Notes: generated from the letters alone by a model not told the origin. A DNA stretch of 64,000 nucleotides from Yersinia ruckeri ATCC 29473 (GCF_000754815.1 NZ_KN150747.1:1395908-1459907); one strand, 5' to 3'; positions 31,969-43,920 are shown, counted from the stretch's first letter. A program made the numbers and translations.

Positions 31969-32577
31969 TCACCATTCAAAAGTGGGTAATTTCAACCGCC
32001 AACGAATGGCCGCCAGCCGAATACCCAGTGTCATTATCATGCCGAGCATCATCGCCTGTTGCAGCGGCAGACCAAAGGTGTAGTAAGCGGTGGCGTGGGC
32101 AATACCGCCGATAATACAGGCGGTGGCATAGATTTCGGTACGCAAAATCATCGGTATTTCCCGCGCCAGTACGTCGCGGATAATACCGCCACCTACGCCG
32201 GTAATTACACCCATACAGATGGCAATCAGCGGGCTAGCTCCAGCGGCAAAGGCTTTATTCACGCCAATGCCGACAAATACCGCCAGACCGATGGCATCCA
32301 ATACGGGCAATATCCACTTGGGTGTACGCCGGGGTTGCCGTACCAGTAAAATAGTCACCAGACAGGTCACCATCGCTACTACCAGATCCGTCGGATCTTT
32401 AACCCAAAATACCGGACCATTGGCCAGTGCCATATCACGGATCGTCCCGCCGCCAACGGCTGTCACTACCCCCAGCACCAAGACACCAAAAGGATCCATC
32501 CGCAGTTTGCCTGCCAGCAATACGCCGGAGATCGCAAAAACCGCCGTACCTAAAATATCCAGCCAGTAGACCAACAT
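31969..32577 (-). CDS. yadS: TRIC family cation channel protein YadS
   Basis: A small inner-membrane protein of 202 residues with about seven helices and two GGG turns: VVTAVGGGTIRD and VITGVGGGIIRDVL, the internal repeat typical of UPF0126/TRIC channels. It matches E. coli YadS closely. The open frame extends 16 codons upstream, but ATG at 32577 overlaps the btuF stop (TGATG), so the two are translationally coupled. The ion carried is not known for this protein. Confidence 0.94.
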   Translation of the reverse strand: MLVYWLDILGTAVFAISGVLLAGKLRMDPFGVLVLGVVTAVGGGTIRDMALANGPVFWVKDPTDLVVAMVTCLVTILLVRQPRRTPKWILPVLDAIGLAVFVGIGVNKAFAAGASPLIAICMGVITGVGGGIIRDVLAREIPMILRTEIYATACIIGGIAHATAYYTFGLPLQQAMMLGMIMTLGIRLAAIRWRLKLPTFEW

Positions 32578-33425
32578 CAAGATGACTCCGAGACAGGAGA
32601 GGGAACGCTGGCCAATTGTTGGCACAGTTGGTGAGCGGCCAGCAGGATACGCGGCCCTGCGCGATTAAACCAGTCTTCATTGATGGCGACAATCGGCACA
32701 TTGAGCTGCGGTTGCCAGAAGGCGGAAACCGCTTTGATTTGATCGCTTCCTCCGGCAATGATAATGGCGTCAGGTTGACGGCTTAAAACTTGTTCACGAC
32801 TGATCTGGGGCCAGGGAACCCGGCTAGTGGCAAAGATATTTTTGCCGCCACATAAAGAAACCACCTCACTTTGTAAGGTATGACCCGAGGTTGTGAAGAG
32901 TGGCTGGGTACCAAATTGTAGAAATACCCGTAATGGTACTGTTCGGGCATAGCGTTGCACCAGTTGGTCGCGCTGTTGACGAATGTAGTTGGCAGTGTGA
33001 TGAGCCTGTTGTGGCTTGGGACTGTGGATCGCTAACCGATCCAGATCGTCGGCGATCTGGTCAATAGTGTCGGGATCGGAATAAAAAATCGGAATACCAA
33101 AACGGGCTAACTGATCTAATGGCCTTTGGGCATTACCGCCGCGCCAGGCTAAGATCAGATCCGGTTTTAGCGCCAGAATTCGCTCGACGTTAATACCTTG
33201 CCAGGAAGCGACGTGCTCCAGTTTTTTAGCCGCTTCGGGATAGTCGGAATAATCGCTGACAGCCACCAATTTGTCACCTAAACCGGCAGCATAGGCCAAC
33301 TCAGTCGTACTGGGTGCCAGACTGATCACGCGTTCGGCAGCGGATGCCGATATGGGTATTCCCAAGGTCAAAAAGCCGCAAAGCAAGAGTCTGCGGCAAG
33401 AGGTCAGTATTAAGCCGGCTTTCAT
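32577..33425 (-). CDS. btuF: Vitamin B12 periplasmic binding protein
   Basis: Captures cobalamin in the periplasm for the BtuCD importer. 282 residues with a signal peptide (cleavage near ASA-AE). The class III solute-binding fold starts with [17 protein letters not shown]; the [15 protein letters not shown] and [10 protein letters not shown] segments are typical. It starts 2 bp after the mtnN stop, giving the mtnN-btuF-yadS operon order also found in E. coli. Confidence 0.95.
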   Translation of the reverse strand: MKAGLILTSCRRLLLCGFLTLGIPISASAAERVISLAPSTTELAYAAGLGDKLVAVSDYSDYPEAAKKLEHVASWQGINVERILALKPDLILAWRGGNAQRPLDQLARFGIPIFYSDPDTIDQIADDLDRLAIHSPKPQQAHHTANYIRQQRDQLVQRYARTVPLRVFLQFGTQPLFTTSGHTLQSEVVSLCGGKNIFATSRVPWPQISREQVLSRQPDAIIIAGGSDQIKAVSAFWQPQLNVPIVAINEDWFNRAGPRILLAAHQLCQQLASVPSPVSESS

Positions 33426-33427
33426 TT

Positions 33428-34129
33428 TTACGCGCGCTGTGCCAGTGTTTTCAGCATCGCTTCAATCATCAGCGTCGACTGTTCAGCGGCCTTCACCAGG
33501 AACTCATCAAAGCTCAGGTGAGATGCCTTATCGGCAACGTCAGAAATGGCTCGTACCACCACAAATGGGGTGCCGAAAGCGTGACAGACATGACCTATCG
33601 CTGCCGCTTCCATTTCTACTGCGGCGACGCTCGGGAAAGTGTTACGGATACGCGCCAGAGGCTCTGCACCGTTGATAAAGGCATCACCGCTGCAAATCAG
33701 GCCACGGACGGCGTTCAGATCTAATTTTTTGATGCAGGTTTCAGCCAGCTCAATCAGGTTGGCATCCGCGACAAATGCCGCAGGACAACCCGCCATTTGA
33801 CCCGGTTCATAGCCAAAAGCGGTCACGTCGGCATCGTGGTAACGTACTTCCTCTGAAATCACAATATCGCCAACGTTCAGTGTTGCCGCCAGGCCGCCAG
33901 CCGATCCAGTATTGATCACGACATCAGGCTGGCAATGTTCCAGCAACAATGTGGTCCCCATCGCCGCAGATACTTTACCAATACCTGATTTCAGTAGCGC
34001 CACTTCTACACCGTGCAACTTGCCAGTATAGATTTCACATCCTGCGCGGGAAAATGTCTGACGGTTTTCAATCTTGTCACGCAGCAGGGTAACTTCTTGC
34101 TCCATTGCACCAATGATGCCTACTTTCAT
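33428..34129 (-). CDS. mtnN: 5'-methylthioadenosine/S-adenosylhomocysteine nucleosidase
   Basis: Cleaves adenine from MTA and SAH, recycling by-products of spermidine synthesis and methylation and feeding autoinducer-2 synthesis. 233 residues from [16 protein letters not shown]; the upstream extension to 34228 is not conserved. Visible: catalytic E12 (MEQEV), [10 protein letters not shown], and [14 protein letters not shown] with the nucleoside-binding Met-Glu, plus RAISDVADK with the catalytic Asp. Confidence 0.97.
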   Translation of the reverse strand: MKVGIIGAMEQEVTLLRDKIENRQTFSRAGCEIYTGKLHGVEVALLKSGIGKVSAAMGTTLLLEHCQPDVVINTGSAGGLAATLNVGDIVISEEVRYHDADVTAFGYEPGQMAGCPAAFVADANLIELAETCIKKLDLNAVRGLICSGDAFINGAEPLARIRNTFPSVAAVEMEAAAIGHVCHAFGTPFVVVRAISDVADKASHLSFDEFLVKAAEQSTLMIEAMLKTLAQRA

Positions 34130-34282
34130 AACGGTTCTCGCTGATTTTAATCGATGGATAAGCATGTTTTTATTACAGGGTAGTTTATCATGGTAATGAG
34201 CCGTAGATAATGCACAAAGGCATTGCATCTCAGGAGTAGTGAAGATGTTATATCACCCAGTGCCGCACCTTTAGGGGGAAGT

Positions 34283-35800
34283 ATGTCCGGGATCGACTTT
34301 AAGCAGAAAATCAGTTTTCAGCGGCCATTCGGCAAAGCGATTACAGCTGAGGATGAATACGACATCATTCGTCAGTTCGAAAGTGATCGTGGGCGTATCG
34401 TCAATTCGGCGGCTATTCGTCGTTTACAGCAAAAAACCCAGGTATTTCCACTTGAGCGCAATGCTGCGGTGCGTAGCCGTCTGACACATTCGCTGGAAGT
34501 TCAGCAGGTGGGGCGGCATATTGCCAAAGAAATTCTTAATCGCTTTAAACAAGAGAAGCGCATTGATGAACTGGGTTTGAGTAAACTGCTCGATCCTTTT
34601 GAAAGCATTGTTGAAATGGCCTGCCTGATGCACGATATTGGCAATCCGCCATTTGGTCATTTTGGTGAATCCGCCATTAATAACTGGTTTGCCAAGCGAA
34701 TGGATCCCACCCGTTGCGGATCGGAACCGCACAGTCACGATCGTTGTGAGGTCAGCTTCTTGCGTTTATCTGAAGGGCAACCGGAACTGAACCTGCTACG
34801 CAGCCGTATCCGTCAGGATCTCAGTCACTTCGAAGGCAATGCGCAGGCTATTCGCTTGGTTTATTCGCTACTGAAACTTAACCTGACCTATGCTCAGGTT
34901 GGCTGTATTTTGAAATATACCCGTCCGGCTTATTGGTCAGCGCCGCTACCGGAGAGCCACAGTTATTTGATGAAAAAGCCCGGATTTTATTTGGCCGAAG
35001 AAGCTTATGTCGAAAAACTGCGACGGGAACTGAATATGGGTGAGTTCGACCGTTTCCCGCTAACTTATATTATGGAAGCTGCTGATGATATTTCCTATTG
35101 TATTGCTGATTTGGAAGATGCAGTAGAGAAAAATATCTTTACTGTAGAGCAGCTATTAGGCCATTTAAGAAATGAATGGGGCGAAGGTGTTCCAGGCGAT
35201 CTGTTTGATAAGATTATAGGTCAGGCCGCCGGTAAAATTGAATCGGTTCAGGGAAGAAGAAGTTCAGAAGACCAATTCTTTATGTATTTACGGGTTTATA
35301 CCGTGGGTCGATTAGTTCCTCATGCGGCCAAGCGATTTATTGATAATTTGCCTGCGGTATTTAATGGCATCTTTAATCAGACTTTATTGGAAGATTCCAG
35401 CCCTGCGTGTCAGTTATTGCAAGTTTTTAAAGCCGTAGCGGCAAAGCATGTATTCAATCACCATGAAGTTGAACAATTGGAGCTGCAAGGCTATCGTGTG
35501 ATTAGCGGTCTGTTAGATATTTACAGTCCGCTATTATCTATGCCACAGCCTGCTTTTGCCCAGTTAGTGGCGCAAGACAGCCACCGTGGTTACGCGATTG
35601 AAACGCGGCTGTACCATAAACTCTCGATTAAACACCGTCTGGCTTATGTCGAGGCCGTAGAAGGGCTACGTCATTTATCCCCGGAACAACAAGAAATTCG
35701 CGAGTATTATTATCGAGCCAGATTGATTCAGGATTATATCAGTGGCATGACGGATCTGTATGCCTATGACGAATATCGCCGGTTGATGGCCGCAGAATAA
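34283..35800 (+). CDS. dgt: dGTP triphosphohydrolase
   Basis: Hydrolyses dGTP to deoxyguanosine and triphosphate. 505 residues from [12 protein letters not shown], as in E. coli; AGGGGGAAGT precedes ATG, and the 20-codon upstream extension is not conserved. The HD-domain signature is [14 protein letters not shown], with the earlier histidine in [12 protein letters not shown]. Codon use becomes AT-richer in the second half (about 35090-35560). Divergent from mtnN. Confidence 0.97.
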   Translation: MSGIDFKQKISFQRPFGKAITAEDEYDIIRQFESDRGRIVNSAAIRRLQQKTQVFPLERNAAVRSRLTHSLEVQQVGRHIAKEILNRFKQEKRIDELGLSKLLDPFESIVEMACLMHDIGNPPFGHFGESAINNWFAKRMDPTRCGSEPHSHDRCEVSFLRLSEGQPELNLLRSRIRQDLSHFEGNAQAIRLVYSLLKLNLTYAQVGCILKYTRPAYWSAPLPESHSYLMKKPGFYLAEEAYVEKLRRELNMGEFDRFPLTYIMEAADDISYCIADLEDAVEKNIFTVEQLLGHLRNEWGEGVPGDLFDKIIGQAAGKIESVQGRRSSEDQFFMYLRVYTVGRLVPHAAKRFIDNLPAVFNGIFNQTLLEDSSPACQLLQVFKAVAAKHVFNHHEVEQLELQGYRVISGLLDIYSPLLSMPQPAFAQLVAQDSHRGYAIETRLYHKLSIKHRLAYVEAVEGLRHLSPEQQEIREYYYRARLIQDYISGMTDLYAYDEYRRLMAAE

Positions 35801-35889
35801 AGCCACTAATGACAGATTATTTAAGCATAATTAAGTCGAGTTTTGTAAAGACGGAAAATAATTTTTACTATTACAAATTAAGCATTAAT

Positions 35890-35916
35890 GAACTTAACGG
35901 AATGCAGTTAATCTTA
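35890..35916 (+). promoter_or_regulatory. Candidate sigma-E promoter of degP
   Basis: GAACTT (35890-35895), a 16-bp spacer and TCTTA (35912-35916) resemble the sigma-E pattern GAACTT-N16-TCTRA. degP is a sigma-E gene in E. coli. The -10 element is imperfect, and the start codon lies about 80 bp downstream. Confidence 0.55.
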
Positions 35917-35994
35917 TTTCACATGGCGCCATGAGCTAGCCAGAAACGATTAATTAACTTGTTATTTGTATATAGAGAGAAAGAGAACCGACCC

Positions 35995-37428
35995 ATGAAA
36001 AAAACTACGTTAGTGTTAAGTGCATTGGCATTAAGTATCGGTTTCGCCATGGGGCCGGTCTCTGCCGTTGCCGCAGAAACCGCCTCGTCCAGCACCCAGC
36101 AGCTCCCTAGCTTGGCACCGATGTTAGAGAAGGTTATGCCGTCGGTGGTCAGTATCAATGTCGAAGGCAGCGCACCGGTGCAAAATGCTGGGGTGCCAGA
36201 TCAACTTCAACAATTCTTTGGCGGGAACTCTCCGCTGTGCCAAGAAGGATCTCCTTTCCAGGGATCGCCATTCTGCCAGGGTGGACCGGGCACCAACGGT
36301 GGTGATCAGCCAAGCCAGAAAGCTTTTCGCGGGTTGGGAGCCGGTGTCATTATTGACGCGACTAAAGGTTATGTCGTCACCAATAATCACGTGGTAGAAA
36401 ATGCCAACAAAATTCAGGTACAGCTGAATGATGGGCGTAAATTTGATGGCAAAGTGATCGGTAAGGATCCTCGTACCGATATCGCTCTGATCCAGCTTAA
36501 AGACTTTAAAAACCTGACCGCGATTAAATTGGCCGATTCCGATCAACTCCGTGTGGGCGATTATACGGTAGCGATAGGTAACCCTTATGGCTTAGGAGAA
36601 ACCGCTACCTCGGGTATTGTTTCGGCATTGGGGCGCAGTGGTCTGAATGTGGAAAATTATGAGAACTTCATCCAGACGGATGCGGCGATTAACCGTGGTA
36701 ACTCCGGCGGTGCCTTGGTCAACCTGAACGGTGAGCTGATCGGGATTAATACCGCAATTTTGGCACCGGACGGCGGCAACATCGGCATCGGTTTTGCTAT
36801 TCCGAGCAATATGGTGAAAAACCTGACGGCGCAGATGGTGGAATTCGGTCAGGTAAAACGTGGTGAACTCGGTATTATGGGCACTGAGCTGAATTCCGAA
36901 TTGGCTAAGGCGATGAATGTGGATGCACAGAAAGGTGCCTTTATCAGTCAGGTATTGCCGAAGTCTTCAGCCGCTAAAGCCGGAATTAAAGCCGGTGACG
37001 TGATCGTCACCATGAACGGTAAGGCCATTTCCAGTTTTGCGGCCTTCCGTGCTGAAATCGGTACGCTGCCGGTGGGCAGTAAAATGACGTTGGGTCTGCT
37101 GCGGGACGGTAAGCCACTGACCGTGGATGTGACGCTGGAGCAAAGCACTCAGGCACAGGTTGAATCCGGCAATATTTATACCGGTATTGAAGGCGCTGAA
37201 CTGAATAACTTTGATTCTGCTGGCAAGAAAGGAGTGAAGGTTGATAACGTGAAACCTGGCACTGCTGCCGCACGCATCGGCTTGAAAAAAGGAGATATTA
37301 TCGTTGGTATTAACCAGAAACCGGTACAGAATCTGGGCGAGTTGCGCAAGATTCTCGACAGCAAACCACCAGTGTTAGCGTTAAATATTACCCGTGGTGA
37401 TGCCACTATTTACCTGTTGATGCAGTAG
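35995..37428 (+). CDS. degP: Periplasmic serine endoprotease/chaperone DegP
   Basis: HtrA-family protease that removes or refolds damaged envelope proteins. 477 residues with a signal peptide (cleavage near VAA-ET). Catalytic triad H132 (TNNHVV), D162 (RTDIAL) and S237 (RGNSGGAL). The long LA loop with cysteines C82 and C94 precedes it. Two PDZ domains follow (about 285-375 and 390-475). The frame is open 12 codons further upstream, but ATG 35995 starts the signal peptide. Confidence 0.98.
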   Translation: MKKTTLVLSALALSIGFAMGPVSAVAAETASSSTQQLPSLAPMLEKVMPSVVSINVEGSAPVQNAGVPDQLQQFFGGNSPLCQEGSPFQGSPFCQGGPGTNGGDQPSQKAFRGLGAGVIIDATKGYVVTNNHVVENANKIQVQLNDGRKFDGKVIGKDPRTDIALIQLKDFKNLTAIKLADSDQLRVGDYTVAIGNPYGLGETATSGIVSALGRSGLNVENYENFIQTDAAINRGNSGGALVNLNGELIGINTAILAPDGGNIGIGFAIPSNMVKNLTAQMVEFGQVKRGELGIMGTELNSELAKAMNVDAQKGAFISQVLPKSSAAKAGIKAGDVIVTMNGKAISSFAAFRAEIGTLPVGSKMTLGLLRDGKPLTVDVTLEQSTQAQVESGNIYTGIEGAELNNFDSAGKKGVKVDNVKPGTAAARIGLKKGDIIVGINQKPVQNLGELRKILDSKPPVLALNITRGDATIYLLMQ

Positions 37429-37448
37429 TTATCTGTCTGTTTGCGAGG

Positions 37449-37476
37449 AGGGCAGGGTGATGAATCCTGCCCTTTT
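37449..37476. terminator. Terminator between degP and barA
   Basis: Stem AGGGCAGG / CCTGCCCT followed by TTTT; sits between convergent genes. Confidence 0.75.
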
Positions 37477-37484
37477 GTGATTGT

Positions 37485-40280
37485 TCAGTCTGCTTTACTT
37501 ATTGATTCGTCAGCGCGTGGTGGCATCGTAATAGGGTTTTTTGCCGCTTGAATGACATTATCTATTTCATCAAGCAGTTCCAGCCATTCCGGCATTAAAT
37601 CCTGACTTCCCACTTTTTGCCGTAGTTGCTGTTCAATATAGAAGCACAGCCGCTTTAACCGCGGTACACCGCTACAGGCGCAGCTACCATGCAACTTATG
37701 GATTAAATCGACGATATGGCCATCTTCTGCGCCATCGATAATCGCTTGTACTCGCTGTATAACCTGCGGCAGAAACGCCACCAGCATCGACAGCAACTCC
37801 TGCGCCAAATCTTCTTTATTGGCCGCCTGGCGAATCGCCAACGGCCAGTTGATCGAGCCTTCCCAGGCATTCGGCAGTGCATTTATCACGCTGACAGTCT
37901 TTTGCTGATGGGCGGGTTCATGTTGATAGAACCGCGCCAACGCCTGCGTCAAGCGGGTTTCATCAATAGGTTTGGCCAGATAATCGGCCATGCCGATCTT
38001 GAGAAACTGTTCCTGCTGACCACTGATTGCGTGGGCGGTGACGGCGATAATGGGCGTATTAGTATGGTTGGGTAGCTGGTGGATAAGCTCGCTGGCACGA
38101 ATACCGTCAACTTCAGGCATCTGAATATCCATCAAAATCACATCCAGCGTGTGGTCACGAGCGATAGCGATGGCGGCTTCGCCGCTTTCACACAGGATAG
38201 TTTCTTCTACCTGTTCTTCCAGTAAGGTGCCAATGAGTTTCAGATTCGCGGGGTTATCATCGACCGCCATGACTCGTAGAGGCAAACGTGAGCCTTTGGT
38301 GACCGGTTCTACGGGGGCAGGCAGCGCGAGAGGGGTTTCTTTCAACAATAGTGGCATAAGCCGATTGGCAGAAACAGGCTTCACTAGACAGGCTTTGGCT
38401 CCTAGCTGTTTTAGCTGTTCTGCATCGATCTGCGATTGGCTTGGCAGAGCGAGAATAACCTGATCGGCCATTTTCAGCGCGGCGATTAACTTATCCTGAT
38501 GACCTGCCATATTGGTGCGGAAGGGAATAGGGACACCGAGCAGCAGAATATCGTAGTGTTTATCGGCTAACTGAGCCAACGTCGGGCTGTGTGTTACCCG
38601 CAGCGGCGTGATGCTCAACATATCCAATGTGGCCTGCGCCGCCGCCGGATTCCGTTCTACATAGGCAAGATGCTTGCCAGCCAGGCTCTCCATCGTGGGT
38701 TGGCGGTATACCATGCCTTCATGCAGGTCGAGAGTGATATGGAAACGGAAGGTTGAACCTCGGTTCAGCTCGCTGTGGAAGCTGATATCGCCATCCATCT
38801 CTTTCACCAGACGTTCGGTGATAACCAAGCCTAATCCTGTGCCACCGTGGCGACGTGAAATACTGGCATCCGCCTGACGGAATGCTTGGAATAGTTGGGA
38901 TTGCTGCTGTTCGGAAATACCAATACCGGTATCCTGAATTTCTACCGCCAGCTTGATTTGTCGACGGGTGTGAGAACGCAGGCTGACATGAATATCGACG
39001 TTGCCATTCTCGGTAAACTTAATCGCATTACCCAATAGATTGGTCATCACCTGTTGCAGACGCATTGAGTCGCCGACTACCTGTTCCGGCACATCGTTAT
39101 TGACCTGCATGGTGAGTTCCAGCCCTTTCTCATGGGCGGTATGAGCCAGCAAAATCACCACTTCATCCAGCGTTTCCCGCAGTGGGAAAGGAATATGTTC
39201 CAGCACCAGTTTTTCTGCTTCCAGCTTGGAAAAGTCCAATACATCATTAATGATGGATAACAGATTATTCGCCGAACGTTGAATAGTTTGCAGGTAATCG
39301 GTTTGTGTCGGCGTGAGTGAGGTTTTTAACGTTTGTCGGGTAAAACCGATAACGCCATTCAACGGCGTCCGCAATTCATGGGACATATTGGCCAGAAACT
39401 CGGATTTAATGCGCGCGGCTTCCTGAGCCCGCTTTTTGGCTAACCCCAGCTCGACGTTCTGGATTTCCATCTGCTCCAGCGTTTCCCGCAAATCCGACGT
39501 TGCCTGATCAATATTCTGTTGCATTTCCTCATGATAGGCTGCCAACGACATGGCCATCGAGTTAATCCCGTTTTTCAGAATATTCAATTCTCCCAGCATA
39601 TGCCCCTCAACCCGACTGTCTAGTTGACCACGTCGAATCCGATCGACGGTATTGACCATATTACGGATTGGGCCGGTCACGTCACGCATCAGACGATAGG
39701 CAAACAAAATGGCAATACACAGGCTGAACAACAGTAACAGCGTGGAAATAAACACTTCTTTGTACTGTTGCAGTCGAACCGATTGTAAATCCAGATCTAT
39801 GGAGATATAGCCCAGCGGGCGGTTATTAATATTGTCTTCTGGCGGTTTATCGCTGGATAAATTGTATTCCGAAACGATTGGCATACGCAGTATCAGTGAA
39901 TCACCGCGATAGGTCAGCATCAGGGAATTGGGGATCGGTATGTTATTCGGCAGTCTTAATTGTGACGAGTTGTAATTATAGTTAGAAGTGACAAAAAGAT
40001 TATTATCTGTGTCAAAAACGGCAATTGACCGAACAATATATGAATGGCGTCGATGTAACAGATTAATTAACTGTCTTACTGTATCGCGGTTGCGAAATGT
40101 CATGCCGTATTCACTGGCCACAGCTAGCGGTTCAATAATACTGGTACCGGCGTTAACTACTTGGTTTTGCAGCTCATTATAGCGATGCACCATAAAAGAT
40201 GTACTGAGTAACAGCCCAAGAAGCAGCGTAGGGGCTAAGATTAGTATCATCATGCGCGCGCGAAGACTGTATTTGGTCAT
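37485..40280 (-). CDS. barA: Hybrid sensor histidine kinase BarA
   Basis: Inner-membrane tripartite kinase that passes phosphate to UvrY and so controls the Csr small RNAs. 931 residues: membrane segments near 10-30 and 176-195 flank a periplasmic sensor loop; HAMP at about 197-250; HisKA with H301 ([11 protein letters not shown]); HATPase at about 400-515 (NAIKF, DTGIGI, GTGLGL); a degenerate receiver at about 530-645; receiver with D716 (VILMDIQMP); HPt with H862 ([12 protein letters not shown]). E. coli BarA has 918 residues and the same order. It faces rlmD, with overlapping 5' regions. Confidence 0.97.
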   Translation of the reverse strand: MTKYSLRARMMILILAPTLLLGLLLSTSFMVHRYNELQNQVVNAGTSIIEPLAVASEYGMTFRNRDTVRQLINLLHRRHSYIVRSIAVFDTDNNLFVTSNYNYNSSQLRLPNNIPIPNSLMLTYRGDSLILRMPIVSEYNLSSDKPPEDNINNRPLGYISIDLDLQSVRLQQYKEVFISTLLLLFSLCIAILFAYRLMRDVTGPIRNMVNTVDRIRRGQLDSRVEGHMLGELNILKNGINSMAMSLAAYHEEMQQNIDQATSDLRETLEQMEIQNVELGLAKKRAQEAARIKSEFLANMSHELRTPLNGVIGFTRQTLKTSLTPTQTDYLQTIQRSANNLLSIINDVLDFSKLEAEKLVLEHIPFPLRETLDEVVILLAHTAHEKGLELTMQVNNDVPEQVVGDSMRLQQVMTNLLGNAIKFTENGNVDIHVSLRSHTRRQIKLAVEIQDTGIGISEQQQSQLFQAFRQADASISRRHGGTGLGLVITERLVKEMDGDISFHSELNRGSTFRFHITLDLHEGMVYRQPTMESLAGKHLAYVERNPAAAQATLDMLSITPLRVTHSPTLAQLADKHYDILLLGVPIPFRTNMAGHQDKLIAALKMADQVILALPSQSQIDAEQLKQLGAKACLVKPVSANRLMPLLLKETPLALPAPVEPVTKGSRLPLRVMAVDDNPANLKLIGTLLEEQVEETILCESGEAAIAIARDHTLDVILMDIQMPEVDGIRASELIHQLPNHTNTPIIAVTAHAISGQQEQFLKIGMADYLAKPIDETRLTQALARFYQHEPAHQQKTVSVINALPNAWEGSINWPLAIRQAANKEDLAQELLSMLVAFLPQVIQRVQAIIDGAEDGHIVDLIHKLHGSCACSGVPRLKRLCFYIEQQLRQKVGSQDLMPEWLELLDEIDNVIQAAKNPITMPPRADESISKAD

Positions 40281-40341
40281 GGTATTCCAATGTGGGAGAA
40301 TGAGCAGCTTACAAAACCCAGTGCATAATCAATCAACTATT

Positions 40342-41655
40342 ATGGCGCAATTCTACTCTCCAAACCGTCGCGTGACGACACGACAAATGATAACTGTGAC
40401 CGCAAACGATCTCGATCCCTTCGGGCAGGGTGTTGCACATTATCGGGGCAAAGCAATTTTCGTCCCCGGCATATTGCCCGGTGAACAGGCTGAGATCCAA
40501 TTAACTGAAGATAAACGCCAATTTTCCCGAGGCAAGGTTAAACAGCGCCTAAACACTAGTGATGAAAGAGTTTCTCCTCGCTGCCCACATTTTGGTACTT
40601 GTGGTGGCTGCCAGCAGCAACATGCCGCGACAGATTTACAGCAGCGCAGTAAAGCTGCTTATCTGCAACGCCTGATAGCGCGCGAAACCGGGGTAGCACC
40701 TGAAGCAGAATCAATCATTTGTGGGCCGGAATACGGTTATCGACGGCGGGCGCGTTTGGGGTTGTGCTATCAATCTAAGCAGCATCGTCTGGTTATGGGA
40801 TTTCGTCAGGTGGCTTCTCACGATTTGGTGGCCATCAACCAATGCCCGGTGCTACGGCCTGAATTGGAGTGTTTATTAGCGCCACTTTACCGCTGTTTGT
40901 CAGCATTGCCGTCAGTTAAGCGTCTCGGGCATGTAGAATTGGTGCTAGCTGACAATGGACCATTGCTGGTATTACGTCATCTTGATAACTTAAAATCGAC
41001 TGATCGTGCAGCACTGTTGGCTTTTTCTCTACAGGAAAATGTAGCGATATATCTGGCTCCAGATGAAAACCATCTGGAGAGGCGGGTGGGTGATGAACCT
41101 TATTACCAGATAGACGGTCTACGCTTAGCCTTTAATCCACGCGATTTTATTCAGGTCAACCCTACGGTTAACCAGAAAATGGTTGCGCAGGCGCTGGAGT
41201 GGCTGGATGTACATCCCGATGAGCGGGTGCTGGATTTATTCTGCGGTATGGGGAATTTCACCTTGCCGCTGGCGCGCCATGCCCGGCAGGTTGTCGGTAT
41301 AGAAGGGGTTGCGACGCTGGTAGCGAATGGGCAGTATAATGCGCAGATTAATTCGCTATCGAATGTTTCGTTCTTTCATGAAAACCTGGAAGAAGACATT
41401 GATAAACAGCCGTGGGCAGCGCAGGGCTTTGATAAAATATTATTGGACCCGGCGCGGGCTGGTGCTGCTGGAGTGATGTTACATATAGTGAAGCTGGCGC
41501 CGAAACGTGTGGTGTATGTCTCTTGCAATCCCACCACGCTGGCACGAGACAGTCATGTGTTATTAGACGCCGGTTACCGTCTTGCTCGTGTGCGTATGTT
41601 AGATATGTTTCCGCACACGGGGCATCTTGAGTCAATGGCGCTGTTTATACGATAG
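40342..41655 (+). CDS. rlmD: 23S rRNA (uracil(1939)-C(5))-methyltransferase RlmD
   Basis: SAM-dependent methylation of U1939 in 23S rRNA. 437 residues from [15 protein letters not shown] domain is followed by the [4Fe-4S] ligands C81, C87 and C90 ([10 protein letters not shown]), with the fourth in INQCPVL; the SAM-binding [15 protein letters not shown]; and the catalytic cysteine in [11 protein letters not shown]. The frame is open 30 codons upstream. It precedes relA by 30 bp. Confidence 0.96.
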   Translation: MAQFYSPNRRVTTRQMITVTANDLDPFGQGVAHYRGKAIFVPGILPGEQAEIQLTEDKRQFSRGKVKQRLNTSDERVSPRCPHFGTCGGCQQQHAATDLQQRSKAAYLQRLIARETGVAPEAESIICGPEYGYRRRARLGLCYQSKQHRLVMGFRQVASHDLVAINQCPVLRPELECLLAPLYRCLSALPSVKRLGHVELVLADNGPLLVLRHLDNLKSTDRAALLAFSLQENVAIYLAPDENHLERRVGDEPYYQIDGLRLAFNPRDFIQVNPTVNQKMVAQALEWLDVHPDERVLDLFCGMGNFTLPLARHARQVVGIEGVATLVANGQYNAQINSLSNVSFFHENLEEDIDKQPWAAQGFDKILLDPARAGAAGVMLHIVKLAPKRVVYVSCNPTTLARDSHVLLDAGYRLARVRMLDMFPHTGHLESMALFIR

Positions 41656-41685
41656 AGGCCAATGACCACTGAGTAGGGAGAAGTT

Positions 41686-43920
41686 ATGGTTGCGGTAAGA
41701 AGTGCACATTTGAATCCGGCGGGCGAGTTTGCTCTCGACGATTGGATCGCCAGCTTGGGTCTTCCCAACCCGCAGTCATGTGAGCGATTAGCCGAAACCT
41801 GGCGTTACTGTGAACAACAAACAACAGGCCATCCTGATGCTTCGCTATTACTATGGCGCGGCTTGGAAATGGTCGAAATACTCTCAACTCTGAGTATGGA
41901 TAATGACAGTATGCGCGCTGCGCTACTGTTCCCGTTGGTCGATGCCAATATCATCAACGAAGAAACCCTTACCGAACAATTTGGCAAGGGCATCACCTAT
42001 CTGGTACATGGCGTACGGGATATGGATGCCATTCGCCAGTTAAAAGCCACCACCAACGATTCGATGAGCTCCGAGCAGGTGGATAATGTCCGCCGGATGC
42101 TATTGGCAATGGTGGAAGATTTCCGCTGCGTGGTCATCAAACTGGCGGAACGTATCGCCCATCTGCGGGAAGTGAAAGATGCCCCGGAAGATGAAAGAGT
42201 ATTGGCGGCTAAAGAGTGTTCCAATATTTATGCGCCATTGGCTAACCGTTTGGGTATCGGCCAGATCAAATGGGAACTGGAAGATTTCTGCTTCCGTTAT
42301 CTGCATCCCGATGAATACAAACAAATTGCCAAACTACTCCACGAGCGTCGCATCGATCGCGAGCAATTTATTGATGATTTTGTCGCTTCATTACGTCAGG
42401 CCATGGCTGATGAAGGTATAAAAGCTGATATTTATGGTCGCCCCAAACATATCTACAGTATCTGGCGCAAAATGCAGAAGAAGTCACTGGCATTCGACGA
42501 GCTGTTTGATGTCCGCGCCGTGCGGGTGGTGGTAGAGCGTTTGCAGGATTGCTATGCGGCACTGGGTATCGTTCATACTCATTTTCGGCATTTGCCCGAT
42601 GAGTTCGATGACTATGTCGCCAATCCAAAACCCAATGGCTACCAATCAATCCACACGGTGGTGCTGGGGCCGCGCGGTAAAACGCTGGAAATTCAGATCC
42701 GTACCCGCCAGATGCATGAAGATGCCGAACTGGGCGTCGCCGCACACTGGAAATATAAAGAAGGTGCGGTGGCAGCAGGGCGTTCTGGCTATGAAGGCCG
42801 GATTGCCTGGTTGCGCAAGCTGATTACCTGGCAGGAAGAAATGGCGGATTCCGGTGAAATGCTGGATGAAGTCCGTAGCCAGGTCTTTGACGATCGAGTG
42901 TATGTGTTTACGCCAAAAGGCGATGTGATTGATTTGCCAGCAGGTTCCACGCCGCTGGACTTTGCCTATCATATTCACAGTGATGTCGGTCACCGGTGTA
43001 TCGGTGCGAAGATCGGTGGGCGCATTGTGCCTTTCACTTATCAACTGCAAATGGGGGATCAGATTGAAATCATCACCCAGAAGCATCCCAACCCAAGCCG
43101 TGACTGGCTGAATCCGAATCTCGGTTATGTGACCACCAGCCGTGGCCGCGCCAAAATTCATAACTGGTTCCGCAAACAGGATCGAGATAAAAACATTCTG
43201 GCGGGTCGCCAAATGCTGGATGACGAATTGGAACATATGGATATCAGCCTGAAAGAGGCCGAAAAACTGTTGGTTCCACGTTATAACATGAATTCTTTGG
43301 ATGAAGTGTTGGCGGCTATTGGCGGTGGCGATATCCGTTTGAACCAGATGGTGAATTTCCTACAAGGGAAACTCAATAAACCGACGGCGGAAGAGGCCGA
43401 TCTGCAAGCGTTGCGCCATCTCACGCAGAAAACCCAGCAGCCAGCCCGTAACAGTAGTAAAGACAGTGGCCGCATTGTGGTAGAAGGTGTGGGTAATCTG
43501 ATGCATCACATTGCCCGTTGCTGCCAGCCGATTCCAGGCGACGAAATCATCGGCTTTATCACGCAGGGGCGAGGGATCTCCATCCACCGTGCTGATTGTG
43601 AACAATTACAGGATCTGCAATCTCACGCCCCGGAGCGCATTGTCGATGCGGTGTGGGGGGAAAGCTATTCCAGTGGTTATTCGCTGGTGGTGCGTGTAAC
43701 AGCGAATGACCGCAGCGGCTTATTGCGTGATATCACTACCATTTTGGCGAATGAAAAAGTGAATGTTTTGGGTGTCGCCAGCCGTAGTGATACGAAAAAA
43801 ATGCTGGCGACCATCGATATGAATATCGAAATCTATAATCTACAGGTATTAGGACGCGTGCTGGCGAAGCTCAACCAGTTGCCGGATGTGATCGATGCCC
43901 GGCGGTTACATGGTAATTAA
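41686..43920 (+). CDS. relA: GTP pyrophosphokinase RelA
   Basis: Ribosome-associated (p)ppGpp synthetase of the stringent response. 744 residues, identical in length to E. coli RelA. The N-terminal hydrolase-like domain lacks the HD metal motif (LFPLVDANI instead), so it is inactive. The synthetase domain shows YSIWRKMQKK, EFDDYVANPKPNGYQS and QIRTRQMHEDAELG; then TGS (VYVFTPKGDVIDLP), a zinc-finger/helical part with HHIARCCQPIPGD, and a C-terminal ACT domain. GGGAGAAGTT precedes ATG. Confidence 0.98.
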   Translation: MVAVRSAHLNPAGEFALDDWIASLGLPNPQSCERLAETWRYCEQQTTGHPDASLLLWRGLEMVEILSTLSMDNDSMRAALLFPLVDANIINEETLTEQFGKGITYLVHGVRDMDAIRQLKATTNDSMSSEQVDNVRRMLLAMVEDFRCVVIKLAERIAHLREVKDAPEDERVLAAKECSNIYAPLANRLGIGQIKWELEDFCFRYLHPDEYKQIAKLLHERRIDREQFIDDFVASLRQAMADEGIKADIYGRPKHIYSIWRKMQKKSLAFDELFDVRAVRVVVERLQDCYAALGIVHTHFRHLPDEFDDYVANPKPNGYQSIHTVVLGPRGKTLEIQIRTRQMHEDAELGVAAHWKYKEGAVAAGRSGYEGRIAWLRKLITWQEEMADSGEMLDEVRSQVFDDRVYVFTPKGDVIDLPAGSTPLDFAYHIHSDVGHRCIGAKIGGRIVPFTYQLQMGDQIEIITQKHPNPSRDWLNPNLGYVTTSRGRAKIHNWFRKQDRDKNILAGRQMLDDELEHMDISLKEAEKLLVPRYNMNSLDEVLAAIGGGDIRLNQMVNFLQGKLNKPTAEEADLQALRHLTQKTQQPARNSSKDSGRIVVEGVGNLMHHIARCCQPIPGDEIIGFITQGRGISIHRADCEQLQDLQSHAPERIVDAVWGESYSSGYSLVVRVTANDRSGLLRDITTILANEKVNVLGVASRSDTKKMLATIDMNIEIYNLQVLGRVLAKLNQLPDVIDARRLHGN

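Noticed and set aside
34223-34282. Longer N-terminus for Dgt
   Set aside because: The strong AGGGGGAAGT site and the family start at MSGIDF place translation at 34283.
41686-42240. Possible hydrolase activity of RelA N-terminal domain
   Set aside because: The HD motif is replaced, as in all RelA proteins of this group, so it is a normal monofunctional synthetase.
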